From DASWNP01 sp036399175 (GTDB lineage: Bacteria; Acidobacteriota; Blastocatellia; Pyrinomonadales; Pyrinomonadaceae), in assembly GCA_036399175.1 (NCBI GenBank), contig DASWNP010000059.1, positions 223,716 through 287,715 on the forward strand: a DNA stretch of 64,000 nt, written 5' to 3'. Every line of letters starts with the position of its first letter. Position 1 is the stretch's first letter. Below, piece after piece: positions 44,171 to 53,461 of the stretch. The translations under genes and the position numbers were made by a program. Below the pieces are notes generated by a model. That model saw only the letters and a program-made list of their open reading frames with translations, was not told the origin of the DNA and did not search any database.

Positions 44171-46360
44171 TTACAGTCTGGGCAAGGTGAAGCTGAATTT
44201 GGAGCCGCGACCGACTTCGGATTCGAGGGCGACCTGGCCGCCGTGTCGTTCGACGATTTCGCGGACGAAGGAGAGGCCGAGGCCGGTGGATTCTTCCTCT
44301 TTGTCGTGGCCGTCGCGCGCGACGCGGTAGAACTTTTCCCAGACGCGGTCGAGGGCTTCGGGCGGGATGCCGTAGCCTCTGTCTTCGACCGTGACGCGCA
44401 CGGCGTCGGCTTCGAGCGCGGTCGAGAGCGTGACGGAGCTGCGTTCGGGGCTGTACTTGATGGCGTTGTCGAGTAGGTTTGTGACGGCCTGCGTGATGAG
44501 GCTTCGGTCGGCGGCTACGGGCGGAAGCTTCGCGCCGTCTTTCTCGACGAGGCGGATGCGCTTTCGCCTCGCCACCGTTTGCAGGCTCGAAACGCTTTCG
44601 CGCACCACTTCGTCAAGCATCAGAGGAATCTTCAAGACCTCCTGCCGGTCGGCGGCTTCGAGCTTCGTGACGGAGAGGAAGGTGTCAATCATGCGCGAGA
44701 GGCGCTGCGCCTCGCTGTTGATGATGGAGAGAAATTCGCGCGCTTCTGCGGGCAGCTTTTCGTCCATGACGAGCAGCTCGGCGAAGCCGTTGATGCTCGT
44801 AATCGGCGTGCGTAGCTCGTGCGACATCAGCGAAATCATGTCGCTCTTGAGCTTCTCGTACTCCTTGATGCGCGTCACGTCGCGGACGGTGACGGCGATG
44901 CAGAGCGGCACGCTCGCCGCCGGTTCAGGCTTCGCATTGACGCTTCCGTGCTTCGAGACATCGAGCGCGGCGCGTTCCTTGACGAGGGCGATGCGAAGCT
45001 CAAGGGTCTGCTGCCGGTCGGCGAAGAAAAGCTCTCGCTCGTAGGCTTCGCCGGTTTGCAGGACGCGGCGGACGGCGATTGAAGGCTCGTCGAAGACGCC
45101 CGTGCGAAACGTGTCGAGCAGTCCGAAGAGGCCGACGCCGCGGCTCTCTTCGCGTGTGAGCCGCGCCGCCCTGAGCATCGGCTCGTTGGCGTAGGCGATA
45201 GTGCCGTCGAGATAGGCGACGGCGTGGCCGTCGGAGGCTTCGGAGAGGACGAGCCCGGCGAAGCTCTGCTCGGTGAGCAAGCCACTGACGACGCCGAAGG
45301 CTTCGAGACGGTGCGCGGCGGCATCGACGGAGAAGAGCGTCGCGCGCTCTTTCGGCGCACACGCTTTGCGCGCTTCGTCGCGCTGGAGGTCGCGCGCGAT
45401 TTGCGCGCTGACGTTCTGAAGCAGAGGGCGGTCTGTCTCGTCGAAACTCTCGCGCAGGCGGACGAGCAGCGCGCCGACCGCGCGCCCGTCGTGCATGAGC
45501 GGCAGCGCGACGCTCGACGCCGGGGCGCGGCTCGTCGTCGAAGCGGCGCTGCTGTTTGAAGTGGATGCTGAAGAGGCGTCGGAGTTTGAGTCGGATGCGA
45601 TGGAAGAATCGCGTGAGGTCGCGGGCGTCGAGGGGTCGGCCTTCGGTGTCGCGGCGTCGGGCTGTTGAATCGTCAGCTCGCCCGCGTCGATGGCCTGCTC
45701 GCATTGTTTGACGCCTTCGCGCCATGTCGAGTTGCGATTCGTCTCGATGCTGGCGGTCGCGCCCTCCTGCTGCTTCGCGCGCTGGAGGCGTGCGGCGGGC
45801 GTGAGCGCGCCCTCTTCGTCGAGGCGAAAAATCGCGGCGTCGTCGAGCGGCAGAACCGTTTCGAGCAGTTTGAGTCCGTCTCTGAGTCGCGCGTCGGAGG
45901 TGTTTCCTTCCAGCATCGAGACGCGTGCGGCGGCGCGCTCGACGTTGCGCGTGAGCGCGCGGTCAACCGTCCAGAGGCGTCTCACCTGCACGGGCAGCAT
46001 CGCGCCGGTCGCCGCCAGAGCCATCCCGAGGAAGGCGATGTCGATTCCAAAAAATTTCGAGACCAGCAGACTGACGGCGCAGAGCACGATGAGCACGCAG
46101 GCGACGAACTGGTAAGCCCTTCGTGCGCCCGCGCGCTCCAGAGCGAAGCCCGCGCCCAAGCCCGACGCGACGATGAGCATCGCCGTCACCCAAGCCTGCG
46201 CTCTCACCAGAGGCTCCGCGCCGCGACGCAGCACGAAAGCCTCTTCGAGCGAGACCAGAAGCCCGGCCAGCCACAGCCCCGCCACCGCAGCCGCAACCGC
46301 GAAAGACAGAGCGAGAGGAACAGAAAGCGAATGTAGAGAGGGTTTATTAAGACGTTTCAA
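44171..46360 (-). CDS. Membrane PAS histidine kinase
   Basis: A 729-residue protein. Paired N-terminal hydrophobic helices (about 10-130) form a membrane sensor. A GAF-like region (about 160-330) is interrupted by a Ser/Ala/Asp low-complexity stretch (about 255-285). A PAS domain follows at about 365-495. The HisKA dimerisation box has H514 in MSHELRTPITSINGF. HATPase_c has N, G1 and G2 boxes (NLLDNAIKYSP, DRGYGIP, GLGLSFVREIV). No response regulator is adjacent, so it is an orphan kinase. The signal is unknown. Confidence 0.9.
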   Translation of the reverse strand: MKRLNKPSLHSLSVPLALSFAVAAAVAGLWLAGLLVSLEEAFVLRRGAEPLVRAQAWVTAMLIVASGLGAGFALERAGARRAYQFVACVLIVLCAVSLLVSKFFGIDIAFLGMALAATGAMLPVQVRRLWTVDRALTRNVERAAARVSMLEGNTSDARLRDGLKLLETVLPLDDAAIFRLDEEGALTPAARLQRAKQQEGATASIETNRNSTWREGVKQCEQAIDAGELTIQQPDAATPKADPSTPATSRDSSIASDSNSDASSASTSNSSAASTTSRAPASSVALPLMHDGRAVGALLVRLRESFDETDRPLLQNVSAQIARDLQRDEARKACAPKERATLFSVDAAAHRLEAFGVVSGLLTEQSFAGLVLSEASDGHAVAYLDGTIAYANEPMLRAARLTREESRGVGLFGLLDTFRTGVFDEPSIAVRRVLQTGEAYERELFFADRQQTLELRIALVKERAALDVSKHGSVNAKPEPAASVPLCIAVTVRDVTRIKEYEKLKSDMISLMSHELRTPITSINGFAELLVMDEKLPAEAREFLSIINSEAQRLSRMIDTFLSVTKLEAADRQEVLKIPLMLDEVVRESVSSLQTVARRKRIRLVEKDGAKLPPVAADRSLITQAVTNLLDNAIKYSPERSSVTLSTALEADAVRVTVEDRGYGIPPEALDRVWEKFYRVARDGHDKEEESTGLGLSFVREIVERHGGQVALESEVGRGSKFSFTLPRL

Positions 46361-46554
46361 GGTTGGTTCGAGAGTTGAGCTTTAAGGGCAGGTTCTTCTA
46401 AACGGAAACACCGGACGAGCGCCCAGCATCAATTTCATCATACAACGAAGGCGACGACCCGAACAAGAAATGTTTTCGGGAAGCCCTATAACCTTACAGC
46501 CGAGAGCGCGAGCCGAAGCGGATGCGGCTCGAACAATGGATTTTTCGAGAACGA

Positions 46555-47976
46555 CTAGACTGACGCGAGCGCGTCGAGCAGTTCGGCCTCTTCGTCTGCG
46601 GCGACCGTTCGCAGGTCGAGCACGACGCGGCCTTCGTGGATGCGGGCGACGACGGGCGGGCGTCGGCGACGCAAGCTGGATTCGAGCGCGTCGGCGGAGA
46701 GTTCGGCGTGTGTGAGCGCGATGAGCGCGGTGGGCGGGTGCGTGGTCGGGGCTGAGCCGCCTCCGATGGCCGACTCGCCCGGCGCGATTTCGCATCGAAG
46801 CCGTTCGGAGTCGTAGAGCGAGCGCAGACGCCTAACGAAAGAGCGAGCGCGTTTATCTATCTCTTCGCGCGTCGCGGACAGCATCCGAAGCGTAGGGATT
46901 TCTTCCGTTGCCGCGCCTCGTCGATGCGCGTCGAGCGTGGCTTCGAGAGCGGCGAGCGCCAGCTTGTCTGCGCGCAGCGCACGATAGAGCGGGTGGCGTC
47001 GCGCCTGCTCGATAAGCTCGCGCCGACCGACGACGAGTCCGGCCTGCGCGCCGCCGAGCAGCTTGTCGCCGCTGAAGGCGACGATGTCAGCGCCGCTCGC
47101 AATCGACTCACGGACGACGGGCTCGCCTTCGAGCCCCCACACAGAGAGGTCTGCGAGCGCGCCCGAACCCGCATCCTCGAAGAGCAAGAGCCCCGCTTCG
47201 TGCGCGAGCGCAGCAAGCTCCGCGAGCGCCGGCGAAGAGGTGAAGCCGACGAGCCGGTAGTTTGAAGGATGGACGCGCAGGATGAGCCGCGTGCGTTCGT
47301 TGACGGCGCGCGAGTAGTCGGAGAGACGCGTGCGGTTGGTCGTCCCGACCTCGACCATCTGCGTCCCCGATTGCGCCATCACGTCGGGCACGCGGAAGTC
47401 GCCGCCTATCTCGACCAGCTCGCCGCGCGAGACTATCGTCTCGCCCCCGCGCGCCAGAGCCGAGAGCACGAGCAGCGCGGCGGCGGCGCAGTTATTGACG
47501 ACGAGCGCGGCCTCAGCCCCCGTCAGCTCCGCCAGCAGTGCTTCGACGCGCCCTCCGCGATGCCCGCGCCCGCCCGTCTCCGTGTCGTATTCCAGAGTGC
47601 AATAGCGCGCCGCTTCTTCGACCAACGCGCGCCGCGCCGCGTCCGACAAGGGCGCGCGCCCGAGATTCGTGTGCAGGACGACGCCCGTCGCATTGATGAC
47701 GCGGCGCAAGCCCGTGCTCTCTTCCCCCTCGACCGCTCGCGCCAGCCTGCCGACCGCCTCCGCCAGCAGCGCCTCGCGCGTCAAATCCCCGTTAGCCGTC
47801 GCCGCTCCGCTTTCGCCAACGCGCACGCGAATCTCCGCGCGTAGCTCCTCCGTCACCGTGCGCGCCAGCGCCGTCAGACGCGCCGCGCCCGTGCGCTCGC
47901 GCAGAGCACGCGCCTCCGGCGTGCGCAGCAGCGCATCGACCGAAGGCAGAGCACGCAGAATTTGTGTCGAAGACAT
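46555..47976 (-). CDS. selA: L-seryl-tRNA(Sec) selenium transferase
   Basis: A 473-residue PLP enzyme that turns Ser-tRNA(Sec) into Sec-tRNA(Sec). Signatures are VVLHTNLGRAPL, EYDTETGGRGHRGG and the PLP lysine K305 in AFSGDKLLGGAQAGL. The length is normal. The N-terminal about 60 residues match the usual tRNA-binding domain. It implies selenoprotein synthesis in this organism; selB, selD and tRNA-Sec are not in the window. The gene stands alone, with a heptad palindrome just upstream. Confidence 0.93.
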   Translation of the reverse strand: MSSTQILRALPSVDALLRTPEARALRERTGAARLTALARTVTEELRAEIRVRVGESGAATANGDLTREALLAEAVGRLARAVEGEESTGLRRVINATGVVLHTNLGRAPLSDAARRALVEEAARYCTLEYDTETGGRGHRGGRVEALLAELTGAEAALVVNNCAAAALLVLSALARGGETIVSRGELVEIGGDFRVPDVMAQSGTQMVEVGTTNRTRLSDYSRAVNERTRLILRVHPSNYRLVGFTSSPALAELAALAHEAGLLLFEDAGSGALADLSVWGLEGEPVVRESIASGADIVAFSGDKLLGGAQAGLVVGRRELIEQARRHPLYRALRADKLALAALEATLDAHRRGAATEEIPTLRMLSATREEIDKRARSFVRRLRSLYDSERLRCEIAPGESAIGGGSAPTTHPPTALIALTHAELSADALESSLRRRRPPVVARIHEGRVVLDLRTVAADEEAELLDALASV

Positions 47977-47981
47977 AAGAG

Positions 47982-48128
47982 AAGCTGTCAGCTATCAGCA
48001 GTCAGCAATCAGCCAGACCGAAAAGTCGCCGAAATCAGCCAGACCGGAAAGCCGCCGATGATGAAATCTCAAGCGAGCACTTCATTCAACAGTTTGGCTG
48101 ATAGCTGATAGCTGAACGCTGACAGCTT
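47982..48128. repeat. Heptad palindrome with internal 26-bp tandem duplication
   Basis: The left arm 47982-48014 (GCTGTCA, GCTATCA, GCAGTCA, GCAATCA) is complementary to 48095-48128. The loop holds two nearly identical 26-base copies at 48008-48033 and 48034-48059, each starting ATCAGCCAGACCG. Confidence 0.85.
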
Positions 48129-48220
48129 ATCATAATTGTTGACACCCGCATCGCCGACCGCCTAGACTCGAAATAAGGACGCGTCTCCCCGGCGCGTGAT
48201 TGGAGAGGAAACTTAAAGCT

Positions 48221-48874
48221 GTGGCAATCCGGGACAATAAATTCGCTCGACAGGCAAAAGAGCGAGAGAAAAGAAACGTCGTCGTCCGCGACTCACAACC
48301 CACCATCGACGAACAGCTCGCCCGCCTCGAAGAAGACATCCGCCGCCTCAAAGTCGAGTTCGACATCTACTTCAACGGCGGAGCCAAGCGACCGCCTTAC
48401 GACACCAAGAGCCGAGTCGAGACGATGATTAAGCGCCTCGCGGACGAGCGCTCGCTCTCCTTCGCCCAACGCTATCTCTACAACACGCTCGTCGCTCGCC
48501 ACACCTCTTTTCGAGAACTATGGCGACGCACCATGCAAGGGCGCGAAGAGGGACGAGACGCCGCCGCTTCGGCTCGAAACGCCGCCGCACGCGCCGAGGC
48601 CGCCCGGCTCGGCGACACGGCAGCTCAGCCCAGCACCTTCATCTGCGCCGACGCGCGCAACGACGTGCCCACCGTCAAGCAGCTCTACGATTCGCTCGTC
48701 GAAGCCAAAAAACAGTGCGGCGAGCCGGTCGAAGAGATGTCCTTCCCGCGCTTCCATCGCCTCATCGCCTCTAAGACCGACGCTCTCAAAGAGCGTCTGG
48801 GGTGTGAACGCGTGCGCTTCTCCGTCGAAGTGCAGGACGGGCGCGTCAGCTTCAAGGCCAAAGCCGACAACTAA
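48221..48874 (+). CDS. MXAN_5187-C-like cytoplasmic protein
   Basis: About 217 residues from GTG 48221, which has GGAGAGG 12 bases upstream; a TTG at 48200 would place that site inside the gene. It is a charged helical protein: EEDIRRLKVEFDIYFNGGAKRPP, then SLSFAQRYLYNTLVARHTSF and FRELWRRTMQG, then a C-terminal about 80 residues with VKQLYDSLVEAKKQCGE. This resembles the 'MXAN_5187 C-terminal' family known from delta-proteobacteria and acidobacteria, which has no established function. There is no signal or membrane segment. Confidence 0.75.
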   Translation: MAIRDNKFARQAKEREKRNVVVRDSQPTIDEQLARLEEDIRRLKVEFDIYFNGGAKRPPYDTKSRVETMIKRLADERSLSFAQRYLYNTLVARHTSFRELWRRTMQGREEGRDAAASARNAAARAEAARLGDTAAQPSTFICADARNDVPTVKQLYDSLVEAKKQCGEPVEEMSFPRFHRLIASKTDALKERLGCERVRFSVEVQDGRVSFKAKADN

Positions 48875-49003
48875 GCAGTTTTCAAATCAGCACTCCAAAC
48901 TTTTGAGGCGGTCTGACACGACCGACCCGACGGTTCGAGTTGAGCCATCGGTCACGCCAAGCCGCCTCTAAACCTTTGGTCGGATTGCCTCCATTTCGGA
49001 CAC

Positions 49004-49117
49004 TTGCAAGAAATTTTGCATCTCTCCGCACGCGAAATTCCTTGCAATTCAGTACAGTTGCAAAATTTCTTGCAAGTCCCGAAGTGTCGTCGGTACGAAT
49101 TGCAAAATTCCTTGCAA
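49004..49117. repeat. Cluster of TTGCAA-AATT-TTGCAA repeats
   Basis: Four related motifs: 49004-49020, 49034-49047, 49058-49075 (TTGCAAAATTTCTTGCAA) and 49100-49117 (TTGCAAAATTCCTTGCAA). Copies 1 and 3 are inverted relative to each other and can pair over 18 bases. The surrounding 470 bases (48875-49348) have no convincing gene. The function is unknown: it could be an operator array or a structured RNA. Confidence 0.75.
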
Positions 49118-49348
49118 CTCACACTATCGCAAACATTATCTATGGTTTATAGCGAATCTCGGATGATGAAGGGCGGAATTGACCGCAGTAGGCCTGAGAG
49201 TTCTGGCGGAGAAGATGCCTGATAGTTGAGGGCTTCTCTCTGCGCTCTTGCGGGGTTCCTCGGCGTGCTCTGCGTATCGTCTTCACGAGCTGGCAGCAAA
49301 GAGCTTTGGGGAGGGAGGTTTAGACGGAAGACCGGGATTGGAAAAGGA

Positions 49349-49380
49349 AAACGGCGCGTCTTTCAATAGACGCGCCGTTT
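49349..49380. terminator. Hairpin terminator between 48874 gene and cspA
   Basis: A perfect 13-bp stem (AAACGGCGCGTCT and its complement) with a 6-base loop and a T-rich flank on both strands. Confidence 0.8.
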
Positions 49381-49494
49381 CCGTTAAAGCCTTCTTGCTT
49401 TCTTACTGAGTGCCTGTTCTCAAGTGCGCTTCCCGGCTCTGTCGGAGGACTGGAAAGCGGTCAGTGGCCTTCAAAGGAAAGCTGGGGAGGCAGA

Positions 49495-49701
49495 CTACAT
49501 CTTGATCACTTTTTCGGCCTGCGGGCCTTTGGGGCCCTGCGTGACCTCGAACTCGACCGTCTGGCCTTCTTCGAGCGTCTTGAAGCCGTCGCCCTGGATG
49601 GCGCTGTAGTGAACGAAGATGTCGGAAGAGCCGGGCTGTTCGATGAAGCCGTAGCCCTTCGCATTGTTGAACCACTTGACCTTACCGGTAATTCTAGGCA
49701 T
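49495..49701 (-). CDS. cspA: Cold-shock protein
   Basis: A 68-residue OB-fold protein with RNP1 KGYGFIE (about 15-21) and RNP2 DIFVHYSAI (about 27-35). It binds single-stranded nucleic acid. TAGGAGG lies 11 bases upstream of the ATG. The leader carries a hairpin at 49735-49769. Confidence 0.96.
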   Translation of the reverse strand: MPRITGKVKWFNNAKGYGFIEQPGSSDIFVHYSAIQGDGFKTLEEGQTVEFEVTQGPKGPQAEKVIKM

Positions 49702-49734
49702 AGCAGACGAATCCTCCTAACGATTCGATGGAAA

Positions 49735-49769
49735 GGGCGAGAAAACTCGGGAAAGTTTTTCTCTCGCCC
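49735..49769 (-). promoter_or_regulatory. Stem-loop in the cspA leader
   Basis: GGGCGAG...CTCGCCC arms with AAAACT/AGTTTT inner pairing, ending about 34 bases upstream of the ATG. Cold-shock mRNAs often have structured leaders that respond to temperature, so a regulatory role is plausible. Confidence 0.55.
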
Positions 49770-49831
49770 GTTGGTTAATGATTTTATGAGCCGGGGCAGG
49801 CAGAGCCCCTTTTTGAAACTCACAGGACAAC

Positions 49832-49889
49832 AAAAAAGTCCGCGTGCGGTGACGAAGCGCATAGGGTTCGCTCTCACCTCACACGGACT
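49832..49889 (-). terminator. Terminator of the M23 peptidase gene
   Basis: On the minus strand, AGTCCGTGTG pairs with CGCACGCGGACT through a long imperfect stem (inner GGTGA/TCACC and CGAA/TTCG), followed by T6. Confidence 0.8.
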
Positions 49890-50045
49890 CCACAGGGAAC
49901 TACAGAAAACTCATCGCTCTAATGCTTGCAAACTACAGACTGGGACGAGGTTAAACGTCAAATCCGACCCTTGAAAACGACGGCGCATACTAAGCGACCC
50001 GACGGCTCTGTGTCAAGCGCTTTTTACGCTCTTTTGCAGGAAAAT

Positions 50046-50954
50046 TCACTCGCGCCCCGAGCCTTCGGCCTCGACGCCGTTCTCGGAACTCTCCTGTCCG
50101 GGCAGATAGCCGCGCGGATTGACCGCCGTATCGTAGATACGAACTTCGTAATGCAGGTGCGGGCCGGTGGAGCGCCCCGTCGAGCCGACGCGGCCAAGCT
50201 CCTGGCCGCGCGTAAGCTCTTGACCGACTTCGACTTCGATTCGAGAGAGGTGGCCGTAGCGCGTCGTCAGACCGTTGCCGTGATCGAGTATCACGACCTG
50301 TCCGTAGCCGTTCTGCGTGCCTGCGAAAGTGACCGTGCCGCTGCCTGCGGCGACGACGGGCGTGCCCCAGTTGGTGGCGATATCCTGGCCTGCGTGAAAC
50401 TCGGAGGAATCGCCGCCGAAGGGATTTCCGCGCAGGCCGAAATCGTCGGTCATGCGCCCTTCGACAGGCCAGATGGAGGGAATGCGCGTGCGCTCGCGCT
50501 CAATCAGCTCGGCTTCGTAGCGTCGAAGCTCCTGCTCAAGCTGCGCGGCTCGAATCTCGAAGACGCTGATGTTGGCCGCGTCCATCAAAAGCGCGGGGCC
50601 GCCCGCTCCGCGCTCGTTCGTGCGATTCTCTTCGCCGCCCTCGCCCACGCCTGAAATCTCGGACAGACGCCGAGTGGCATCCTCGACGGCCTCGACCCGG
50701 TTCTTCAGGTTGTGAAGCTGGTGGCGCTGCTTTTCGTTCTCCATCCGCAGACGGTTGTTTTCATCTTCGAGGCGCAGGTGAGCGGCCTCTTGAGAGAGGC
50801 TGTACATGCCGTAGAGGGCGGCGCAAAAGACGACGGCCAGGAGGGCGAGCGAGACTTTCAACCAGCGCCGGTGAATCGAGATTTGGCGGATGGGAAAACG
50901 CGAATGAGAGGTATGTGCGACGATAAAAGCGTAAATACGCTCGTCTCTTTTCAT
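50046..50954 (-). CDS. M23-family (LytM-type) metallopeptidase
   Basis: About 302 residues from the ATG MKRDERIY at 50954; a start at 51005 would add 17 residues without a better site. One transmembrane helix (about 33-52) is followed by a coiled coil (about 55-100) and a C-terminal LytM domain. Zn ligands are in EFHAGQDI (HxxxD) and HLHYEV (HxH), with GYGQVVILDHGNGLTTRYGH between. The length and layout match envelope endopeptidases or division activators. Catalytic residues are intact, so it probably cuts peptidoglycan crosslinks. Confidence 0.92.
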   Translation of the reverse strand: MKRDERIYAFIVAHTSHSRFPIRQISIHRRWLKVSLALLAVVFCAALYGMYSLSQEAAHLRLEDENNRLRMENEKQRHQLHNLKNRVEAVEDATRRLSEISGVGEGGEENRTNERGAGGPALLMDAANISVFEIRAAQLEQELRRYEAELIERERTRIPSIWPVEGRMTDDFGLRGNPFGGDSSEFHAGQDIATNWGTPVVAAGSGTVTFAGTQNGYGQVVILDHGNGLTTRYGHLSRIEVEVGQELTRGQELGRVGSTGRSTGPHLHYEVRIYDTAVNPRGYLPGQESSENGVEAEGSGRE

Positions 50955-51348
50955 CGGAAGTGTTACTCCTTGGGCGCTGCTGCCCGCGTGACCTTGAAGG
51001 GGCACAAATCACGCGTTCGAGCGCGAAAGGCACTGTCTGCCGAGGCGACGAGTGCTAACCGAAAAACCGAATTGTTGGGTTCTAGCTTTGCGTGAACCTG
51101 CTTGAAGACGACAGCCGGAAACCCGTCGTTTGCGTTTGCAGCACTGACGGGCGAACCTACGAGGACTGCCAGAAAGGGGTAGAACCTAGCACACGAGTTC
51201 GGAGATTGCAAACGGCGGGAAGCCCACGAAGCGAGGCCGCAGACTCAAAAGACCCTTCTATCCGACGCGCGTGTATCTGCCGGATAGAGGGTCTTTAGCT
51301 AAACTTGAGGTAAGCTCGAAGGCGCGAAATTTTCAGACGCGCTTGCCC
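50955..51348. other. Intergenic region with terminator
   Basis: A strong inverted repeat (AAAGACCCTTCTATCCG at 51248-51264, matching 51281-51296) lies downstream of the minus-strand gene 51349-51564 and probably terminates it. A weaker pair (CCCGTCGTTTGC near 51122, GCAAACGGCGGG near 51208) is also present. No gene seen. Confidence 0.6.
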
Positions 51349-51564
51349 TTACAAGTCTTCGACTCTGCGTCGGCGGTCGCGCCCGCGCAACATCGCCAGC
51401 AGGATGAGCAGCATCAGTCCGACGAAGGCGATGATGAGCGCCGCCTTGATGGCGAACATGAGGAAGCCGACGAAGGCGATGAGCTGTTTGAGAAGTGTGA
51501 TGACGAGCAGGATAATCGTGAGGATGCCGCCCCAGCGACCAGCCGTTTTAAGAAATAATGACAT
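51349..51564 (-). CDS. Small two-helix membrane protein
   Basis: A 71-residue protein: two hydrophobic helices (about 12-32 and 38-58) and a basic tail RGRDRRRRVEDL that should face the cytoplasm. No family recognised. A strong terminator downstream and a GGAGAT-like site upstream support a real gene. Confidence 0.65.
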   Translation of the reverse strand: MSLFLKTAGRWGGILTIILLVITLLKQLIAFVGFLMFAIKAALIIAFVGLMLLILLAMLRGRDRRRRVEDL

Positions 51565-51752
51565 CTCGATAAATCTCCTACCTGTTGATTGACCTTGCCT
51601 TAACGCACATCTTTTCGGCGCTGGGGTCGCAGGGCTCTACGCGTGCGTCTTACTCTCTCGAACTCGTTTGAGCCCTCCGAAGAAGGACTCGAACAACTCA
51701 CATCATACCAGAGAACCCGCCCGAGTCGAGAACGCTTGAGACGCGCGCCTCT

Positions 51753-52550
51753 TCAGACTCTCGGCTCGACCGGCCAGATTCCGTGCTCGCGCGCGGCGAC
51801 CTGCGTGGCAAGCTCTCCGGTACCGCCGAAGCGCGTCGCGTCAAGCGAGGCGAGTTGTCCGCTTCCGCCGATGACGGAAGGCGGTTGACGAAAACCCTCG
51901 AAAGGGTTGGTCTCGCCTTTCTTCCGAAAGCGTAGATAGTCGAAGAGCATGTATGCGCCGAGCAGGACGAGGACGGCGGGCAAAAACTGTCGGACGGGGA
52001 GCTGGATGCCGAAGACCGTGTGGAGCAGAAAGACCGTGCCGAGCGTGATGAGGAGCACGGCCCACGCGAGCGGGTTGCCGTAGAGACGGCGCGCGATGGC
52101 GTCGGATTCGGCGTCGGGCGCGAGCCCCGCGCGGATGAGCTGCGCCGTGCGGCAGGCATCGACCGCCGAGTAGAGCCACGTGCCGATGACGCCGAGGACG
52201 AAGAAGGCCGTGCCATCGGTGACGGTCGCCATCTGGAAGAAGCTCGCGAAGATGGTGAAATGAACGAGCGCCTTCGAGGTCTGACCGTTGTAGGCCGCGC
52301 CGAGGCCGGGGACGACCAGCGAGAGCAGCAGCGAGACGAGCGGCGAAGTCTTTCGGCGCATGACCGTCTGCGGCTGCGCCGTCGCCGCCGAGCGCACCTG
52401 CTGTTGCTGCAAAAGCTCGACGCCCGCCACGATACAGTCCTGGCAGTAGGGAAAACCGCGTATGCGGTGGTCGCAGGCCGGGCACAAACCCTTCGTGCAA
52501 CGGCTGCACGGCACGACGGCGCGGTTCATCAAGTGGTAAGCGCAATTCAT
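51753..52550 (-). CDS. Zinc-finger (B-box-like) multi-pass membrane protein
   Basis: A 265-residue protein. The N-terminal Cys-rich module (C3, H6, then CSRC, CPAC, CQDC within residues 15-40) resembles a B-box-type zinc finger. After a Gln-rich linker come about five membrane helices (about 70-205), and the tail is Gly/Ser-rich. Related proteins with this zinc finger plus 'TM2-like' helices are common in acidobacteria but uncharacterised. It lies in a minus-strand series after the anti-sigma gene, with 45 bases between, so the three genes sigma, anti-sigma and this one may be co-expressed. Confidence 0.75.
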   Translation of the reverse strand: MNCAYHLMNRAVVPCSRCTKGLCPACDHRIRGFPYCQDCIVAGVELLQQQQVRSAATAQPQTVMRRKTSPLVSLLLSLVVPGLGAAYNGQTSKALVHFTIFASFFQMATVTDGTAFFVLGVIGTWLYSAVDACRTAQLIRAGLAPDAESDAIARRLYGNPLAWAVLLITLGTVFLLHTVFGIQLPVRQFLPAVLVLLGAYMLFDYLRFRKKGETNPFEGFRQPPSVIGGSGQLASLDATRFGGTGELATQVAAREHGIWPVEPRV

Positions 52551-52594
52551 CAGCTTGCCCGTCTTCTACAGTCCCTTCAATTCTTCGGAAGCTC

Positions 52595-53461
52595 TTACTT
52601 AGGCTGCTGCCGCTCCGGCTCGGATTGCCGGTCGGCGGGCGCGTTCGTCTCCGTCGACGTCGCATCGGTCGAAGGCTCTCCGGATTTCGTTTCCGTCGTC
52701 GCGCCGTTTGTGTCGCCCTGCGACTTGTCGCCGACGATTGACTCGGTGACGCGCTTCAGCTCGTCGGACTGCGCGGCGCTGCGCGCGGTGTTCGCGCCGT
52801 GTTCGTAGGTCGTCGCGGCGATGCGAAGAGTGGCGCGATAGAGTCCGCCGATTGAGCCGTCGTCGGAGAGCGTGCTCGTGCCGACGAAGACGGCGAGAAG
52901 CATCATGGTGGCGACGGTGGCGAGCTGCGGGGAGACGACCACGTCGAGCCACTGTCTGAGCCATGCGGCGACGCGCGCGCCGAAGGGTGCGCGCACCCGT
53001 TCAGCCTCAGTCGTGCCGAGCGTGGCCTGCAAGATTCTTTCGTGGAGACCGAAGGGAAGCGCGCGTTCCTCGCTGATGTAGGAGTAGCACGCGCCGATGG
53101 AGCGCACGACCTCGCCGGGCAGGTCGGAGCAACGCGAGCAGAGCGCGGCGTGGCGTTCCCATCGATGATAGATGCTCGCGGGGAGAAACCCGTCGAGGTA
53201 GTCCGTCAGTTGCTCTTCAAACTCTTCGCAGGACATGGCCGTCTCCGGCGCGGTCTGCAAAAGGATGCGCGCTTCCAGCCCCGGCGAAGGCGCGGGCGCT
53301 GTCTCGCGGCGGCACTCGATAACGGTATTTTTAACTTCGCTCAAAAGCTCGTGGCAGACCGGACAACGCAGGGCGTGTTCGGCGAAGCTGCGCTGCTCGT
53401 TTCCGGCCAGCGCGCCGTCCAGATAATCAGTCAAGCGATCTTCAAACTCGGCACAAAGCAT
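52595..53461 (-). CDS. Anti-sigma factor with two zf-HC2 domains
   Basis: About 288 residues from the ATG at 53461; an earlier start adds 28 unlike residues. Two tandem zinc-binding anti-sigma domains are seen: FEDRLTDYLDG...HALRCPVC (about 4-40) and FEEQLTDYLDG...HAALCSRC (about 78-115), each with the H-x3-C-x2-C type pattern. A transmembrane helix follows at about 180-200 and a Thr/Ser/Glu-rich extracytoplasmic tail. The duplication of the domain is unusual. It lies directly downstream of the ECF sigma gene, which it should hold inactive. Confidence 0.88.
   Translation of the reverse strand: MLCAEFEDRLTDYLDGALAGNEQRSFAEHALRCPVCHELLSEVKNTVIECRRETAPAPSPGLEARILLQTAPETAMSCEEFEEQLTDYLDGFLPASIYHRWERHAALCSRCSDLPGEVVRSIGACYSYISEERALPFGLHERILQATLGTTEAERVRAPFGARVAAWLRQWLDVVVSPQLATVATMMLLAVFVGTSTLSDDGSIGGLYRATLRIAATTYEHGANTARSAAQSDELKRVTESIVGDKSQGDTNGATTETKSGEPSTDATSTETNAPADRQSEPERQQPK

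Noticed and set aside
48875..49348. CRISPR-like array at the TTGCAA repeats
   Set aside because: Repeats are short, in both orientations and unevenly spaced, without constant spacers, and no cas genes are nearby.
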